Source of the DNA: Fremontodendron californicum
Lineage: Eukaryota > Streptophyta > Magnoliopsida > Malvales > Malvaceae
DNA: 64,000 nt
Assembly (NCBI GenBank): GCA_030761205.1
Contig: JAULJL010000039.1
Location: forward strand, 5,342,001 to 5,406,000
Reading direction: 5' to 3'
Below the pieces are notes generated by a model. The model was not told the origin of the DNA. It made no database searches and was given only the letters and a program-made list of their open reading frames with translations. This document shows, piece by piece, positions 58,910-64,000 of the stretch (its first letter is position 1; each line of letters begins with the position of its first letter). The translations under genes were made by a program, and so were the position numbers.

Positions 58910-61336
58910 TGTAGCAACGGTTTTTAGCCCGGGTCGGATTCGAATCCGACCCGAGCCATTTGCAAACAGGGCCTGCTATTCAGCAGGCCCAATCCGCAGG
59001 CCCACCAGGCCTGCTGTCCACTAACCCTAACCTAACCCTAACCTGACAGCCCTCTGCCACTAGCCTCCCCTGCCACACGCCACCACCAACCCTGCCACCA
59101 CCAACCCTGCAACCACCTCCCCTGCACACGCCACCCACAAACCCACACTCAACCTCAACCCCAAATACTCCACCCTCCATAAAGCCCCCCCATCACCCGC
59201 AAAAAGAGAGGGGAGGAGGAGGATCCAGATCGGACCCCCCCGTTCAAAAGATCCCCTGCAAAAAAAAAGAGACCCCCCTCACCAAAAACCCCAGATCCGG
59301 GGTCCGAAACCCCGATTCGGACCCCCCTTCCACCATCATCGACAACCAAAAAACCTCAGATCACGGAACCCCCCCTCCTTTTCTCTCCAATACACCCAAA
59401 ACCCTGCAAAACAAAAAACAACATCTAGCAACAAACAAAAAAAAAAAAGGTCGAAAAGTTTTTCTTAGATCTAGGGCGTTTCACCCAGATTCGGGCAAAA
59501 CGGTGCCCGAATCCGAGAAGAGAAGATCGAAATCTCTCTGGCCGTGAAGTTCGGCGGCCGACGGCGAGGCACGACGGCCGACGCGGTGGTTCGGCCGCCG
59601 GATTCTGGGCTGGAGGGTTTTTGGGCTGAAGCAGAGAGAGAGAGAGAAAAAGAAGAAGAGAAAAAAAAGAGAGAAAAATGAAAAAAAATAAAAAAGGGGC
59701 TATATATAGCCCCCTGGTGCGGGTCAAGGTGACCCGCGCGTCGACCCGCGGGTCGACCCGGGGTCCGCGCGGGTCACTCGCTTTCTTTTTTAAAAAAAGG
59801 TGCCAAAACGGTGCCGTTTCAGCCAGGGTCCGCGCGTGGACCCGGATCGGACCTGGGGTCCGCGCGTGGACTCGGATCCGACCCGGGGTCCGCGCGCCCG
59901 ACCGGGTTCAAAAAATATATATATACGACGCAGAAACGGTGCCGTTTCACCCAGGGTCCGCGCGTGGACCCGGATCCGACCAGTGGTCTGCGCGCCCGAC
60001 CCGGGTTCAAAAAAAAAAAGAGGGAAGGCGCCGAAACTTTTACGAAGATCAAGTTCGGCATTTTGAATTTCGGATTCTCGACATTTTTCACGTATGCTTT
60101 TAATTTTCTTTATTATTTTTTTATCATATTACTATTTGTATTTATTTATTTTCGTCCGACATTCAATATATTTTTATTATTCTGTTTCGATTTTAAAATA
60201 TTAAAATAATAATTTTTCTAATTAATACATGTCTTTTAAAATTATTTGCGGTAAATAAAATTTTCTAAAAACGGATTTCTTTCTCGGGATGGTCGGAGCA
60301 TCAATCGTTCTTTGAAATGGTCCGAGTAAGAATAATAATTGAAACATTATCGAAAATATCGGAGTGATTCGGGAATTATTCTTACATAAGATAATTTCTT
60401 TTATTTCGGAAATAATTATTAAAAGCATTTTAATTTACTTTCCAAAAAGAAAAAAAAATTTTTAATAAATGCGAATTACCGACGATGGAATTCGAAGGAC
60501 GTCACGGTAGTGATTCCTAAGATATCTTGAGGTGAGAGAATTTCGTTAAATATCACCACGAGTGGTGGGAGTATTTAGCGACATGCTCGATACAAAAATT
60601 CATAAAAAATAAAAATAATAAAAATGAGTAAATAGTGAATGCGCTCGATATTTTGCCATGCTCGTGTTTTTAATATTATGATTCGCATGTTTAATTTTAT
60701 AGTTCGATATTTAATCATATGTCTTATACGCTAAGTCGTATGCATCCGATATTTAAATATTCGCATCATACGCATTTAAATAAAAATGGATGTAAATTGC
60801 CGACGACAGAATTCGAAGGATATCACGGTTGTGATTCCTAAGATATCTCGAGGTGAGAAGATCTCGTTAAATACCACCAAGAGTGTTGGGAATATTTAAT
60901 GAGTATTTTCGATAACAAATTTATGTTCACTTTCGTTTTTGAAAAAATAATAACAGTTCAAAAATTCAAAAAAATAATAAACATGTTTTTTTAAAATAAA
61001 ATAAAATAAAATAAAAAGAGAATTATTTTTAAATAGTGATGTCAAGTCCATTAAATCGAGATTTAAGATAACACGTGATTAAATGGTACCGTTTTCTAAA
61101 CGGGCGTTGCGGGGGTGCTAATCCTTCCCCGCACGTAACTGACTCCCGAACCCAATCATGTTTTACTCTCTGGTTCAAAGCGCGGACTTCGAAATTGAAA
61201 ATGTTTTAATCAATTTTAAAATATTTTACTAAAACCGGTTTAATAGGTGGCCAATCACACCTAGCAAAAAAGATTGGTGGCGACTCCATTTTGTGTTTTC
61301 AAATTCGTCTTAGCGGTCGAAAAAACCGTTATGACA
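58910..61336 (+). repeat. 3' LTR of element 2
   Basis: 2427 bp. Same as the 5' LTR except for small indels, ~30 extra GC-rich bases near 59550-59590, a different set of GC-rich repeats, and loss of the 547-base segment at 49124-49670; the break is at CCGAAAC|TTTTACG (60037/60038). Confidence 0.9.
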
Positions 61337-61379
61337 AGGATCATGGCACAATTTCTAAGAGTCAGTAGGTTGCTATGAG

Positions 61380-61862
61380 TGTTAGAAAATATCTTTGGAT
61401 GTAAAACATCTCTCAAACCCTAGGAAACTTTCATGTTAAATCACCAAGAATCAACAGATCAATATGCAGAAGCGTATGTGAATCCATGACAACTCTCCAA
61501 AGTTGTGCGGTATGTCTTCCAGATCAACATGTTCTCTTAGAGAAACCTTTTGTTTTCTCTCGCTCTCTCTCTGATGATGGGATGTCAGAAAAGAATAGAA
61601 TGATTAACGTGTGATCTAAGGACCATAACCACTATTCATAGATAACTACCCTGTTATCTTTTGATATTTCTATTTTAGCCCATCATAAAAATAGAAATTA
61701 CCCTTAAGTCTCTAAACATTAAAGGCCACACCCTATTAGATACATTAAAGCCCAAATTACCCAAACTTTAGTAGATCACTTTAAATGGGCTTAACCTTAT
61801 TCGACAGTCTACGACACATAATTATTCACATATAAGTCCAATGTTGGATTAAAGATCCAACA
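61380..61862 (-). repeat. Copia-like 3' LTR, minus strand
   Basis: On the minus strand TGTTGGATCTTTAATCC...ATTTTCTAACA, 483 bp, directly preceded by CCCAAGTGGGAGTT, the polypurine-tract context typical of Copia elements. The C/T-rich run at 61552-61574 and TATA-free AT stretches are unremarkable. Confidence 0.7.
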
Positions 61863-62273
61863 AACTCCCACTTGGGCTATATGTGTAACTTTATAATTAT
61901 GCATTGCAAAAATAATCATATGAGCTCAACTTCGCTGTCATTACTGAAATGTATCTATAACCAATCCAGTCCATCAATCATACCAACATAGGATCAAAGC
62001 GGCCTCCGTTACATCTTTCGTAACTCGACTCATCAATGGTCCCCATATTCCGATACAACTGAATGACATGGATCATGATGTGGATGTGTAGCATGGAAAT
62101 TTCATGCAATGTGATCTTAACATGCCTATTTCCAACTGGTCCACCCTTAAACCTTAGTGAGATAAATCCATACCAAAATCAAAGTGTAAATAAACCATAA
62201 CTTTATTTTTGATGAAAATAACTTTAAAAAAATATCCATAAACTAAAATAATTGAAAATATGTCTATATCAGC
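61863..62273 (-). other. 3' internal remnant of the Copia-like element
   Basis: Sequence upstream of that LTR on the minus strand. Non-coding as read; no pol motif. Cut at 62274 by the start of element 4. Confidence 0.45.
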
Positions 62274-64000
62274 TGTAGACACCTAATTTTGTCCGGACCA
62301 CTAAATCAAGTATGGTTTCTTCCTAAATTGATAATTTAGAATGCAAAAAGGCTTTTCTCACCCTACAAGTGGTACTCCGAGACTTAGTCTAAGAAAAAGA
62401 CAGAAAAAGTCAAACTCAAACTCAAAAAAAGTCAACCCCAAAAAAGTCAACCTCAAAAAAGTCAACCCCGAAAAAGTCAACTACTGAAAAAGTCAACCCA
62501 CTTTCAAAATCAAGATTTCAATTTCAATTGAAAGATGGTGAAATAATTTTGATAATTCGAGGTCTAGATTGAAAGATACGGAGGTCGGAAGTTGGGTTAC
62601 GTAATCATAGTAAAAAGGAAACCCTAGTTCGGGAAATTTGGGGAAAAGTGCTTGAACGATCAAATTGGTCAAAATTGAAGGTCTCAAATGAAATATAAGC
62701 ACCGACTACGGGTAATGGAGAAGCTACTTGAAAGAAAAACCGAAAGAAAAGTCAATTCGGAAGAAAATCGAGAATTAGGGTTTTTGGTGGATTTTGGTGA
62801 AATTTGGAAGAATTACAGAATTGATCCGATTCGATAAAACTAAAGACCCTAATTGATGGGGAGGGATTAAACAAGGATAGCCCATGGCTCAGTTTGAAGA
62901 AAATCTAAAAATCGGACTTGTTTTGAGCAAAACTGGGTTTCGGAGGCAAAAGAGCAAAATTGGAAAATTTGGGAAAAATAGCAAATGAACATGTGAAAAT
63001 TTTGAAAATTTTCACATCTCATTCTTAAATCATTTTGAAGAGATTGGCGATAGAAAATCTTGATTCGGAGTTCGTTTGCAAAATGGTCAAATCCTGGGTC
63101 CGCTATGTAGTAATTCAAGTAGATAAATTCTGGAAAAATAGTAAATGAGCTCCAAAAATTCTGAAAATTTGTAGATATCATTATTAAATTATTTGGAAGA
63201 GATTGGCGAAAATAAAAATCTTGATTTGGAGTTCGTTTGCAAAATGGCCAATCCCGGGTCCACTATGTAGTAATTCAAGCAGATAAATCCCGGAAAAATA
63301 GTAAATGAGCTCCAAAAATTCTAAAAATTTGCAGATCTCATTCTTAAATTATTTGGAAGAGATTGGGGAAAGAAAATCTTGATTCGGAGTTCGTTTGCAA
63401 AATGGCCAAATCCTGGGTCCACTATGCAGTAATTCAAACAGATAAATCCCAAAAAAATAGCAAATGAGTTCCAAAAATTATGAAAACTTCCAGATCACAC
63501 TTTTAAATTATTTGGAAGAGATTGGTGAATAAAAATATGGATTTGGAGCTCGTTTAAAATTGGTGAAAGTTCGGGTGCACAAAAGGGTAATTTTGGAAGA
63601 AAAAATCCAAATAAATATCAAATGTTCTCGAAAATTTTTGAAAACTTTCAGAATTCAATTTTTTATTATTTCAAAAGTACTAAAAAAATAAAATTTGAAT
63701 TTGGAGTCTGTTTGCTATTTATTTAGGTTCGGGGGTTAAAAAGGTTTTTTATCGAAAAAACCGAAAATGGCAAATTTGTAATTAAGAAAAATATGAAAGA
63801 AGAAGGAATTGCTGGGATTTTACCTCCTTTGGTCAGCCAGCATAGAGGAGAAGAAGGAAGCTTGATCAATTTAATTCCTTAGTCACTATCAAGCTCACAT
63901 GCTACCACTAACACCTTGCAAATGGTCCTCCCTTCATCCAATGGCTTAGGTGCCTTGTAGGAAAGTTGAAGGCGCCATCCAATGGCCAAGTTTAAATGCC
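62274..64000 (+). mobile_element. Element 4: LTR of the element 1 type, cut by the window end
   Basis: Starts TGTAGACACCTAATTTTGTC, identical in its first ~20 bases to the minus-strand LTR start of element 1. It has the same landmarks in order: GGTACTCCGAGACTTAGTCT, six AAAAGTCAA words (62405-62500), then four or so ~160-bp units with GAGTTCGTTTGCAAAATGG (63060-63560). Whether a full element follows cannot be seen. Confidence 0.8.

Larger units (their letters stand above)
48065..61336 (+). mobile_element. Element 2: gag-only Ty3/gypsy element, Tat-like, intact gag
   Basis: LTRs at 48065-50973 and 58910-61336 (TGTAGCAACGG...GTTATGACA), perfect AGGAT duplication at 48060-48064 and 61337-61341, PBS at 50976, polypurine tract at 58889-58909. 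The 7.9-kb interior has one gag ORF, a long non-coding stretch shared with element 1 and two minisatellite arrays. No pol. The intact gag and the high similarity of the LTRs suggest it inserted more recently than element 1. Confidence 0.9.

Noticed and set aside
59678..60209. Arg/Gly/Pro-rich overlapping ORFs of 88-141 codons
   Set aside because: Produced by GC-rich palindromic LTR repeats; three frames are open at once, a sign of repeat composition.

Overview
The window is nuclear DNA from a flowering plant, most likely a eudicot; I could not fix the species. It holds one clear host gene, a single-exon VQ-motif protein resembling the SIB1/SIB2 (sigma-factor-binding, WRKY-partner) type, at 648-1115. 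Almost everything else is a nest of transposable elements at different stages of decay. I see no rRNA, tRNA, CRISPR or prokaryotic features.

Layout. 1-4371: VQ gene and AT-rich flank with small MITE-like repeats. 4372-29922: a decayed Mutator-like element (MULE). It has ~0.3 kb AT-rich terminal inverted repeats, a broken transposase (25.3-29.5 kb, with one intron that can be placed exactly), a 96-bp tandem array, and minus-strand coding-like sequence. The MULE is split by element 1 (5287-23609, minus strand). This is an 18.3-kb Ty3/gypsy element with 4.8-kb LTRs, a perfect 5-bp target duplication (GTAGG), gag-type genes only and no pol. 29956-42786: element 3 (plus strand), a 5'-truncated Tat-type pol pseudogene (RT, RNase H, second RNase H-like domain, integrase) with its 3' LTR. 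That LTR is split by a rearranged chromovirus-like Ty3/gypsy element (34862-39999). 43254-45722: a minus-strand solo LTR holding a hAT-like non-autonomous element. 45.7-48.06 kb: a pair of MITEs in inverted orientation and a Copia-like LTR with leader. 48065-61336: element 2 (plus strand), a 13.3-kb gag-only element with an intact 496-codon gag and a perfect AGGAT duplication. 61380-62273: a minus-strand Copia 3' LTR with polypurine tract. 62274-64000: the start of another long LTR of the element 1 type (element 4), cut by the window end.

How the parts relate. Elements 1, 2 and 3 share polypurine tract, LTR termini and 3' tandem-repeat types; elements 1 and 2 also share primer-binding site, leader and a long non-coding stretch where pol would be. 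The simplest reading is a family of gag-only (LARD-like) elements that depends on pol-bearing relatives such as the ancestor of element 3. The 3' untranslated regions carry several minisatellite arrays. This fits the known hypervariable, satellite-producing 3' region of Tat/Ogre-type elements. No intact transposase or polymerase remains in the window. Element identities rest on my reading of motifs, terminal repeats and target duplications, not on database searches.
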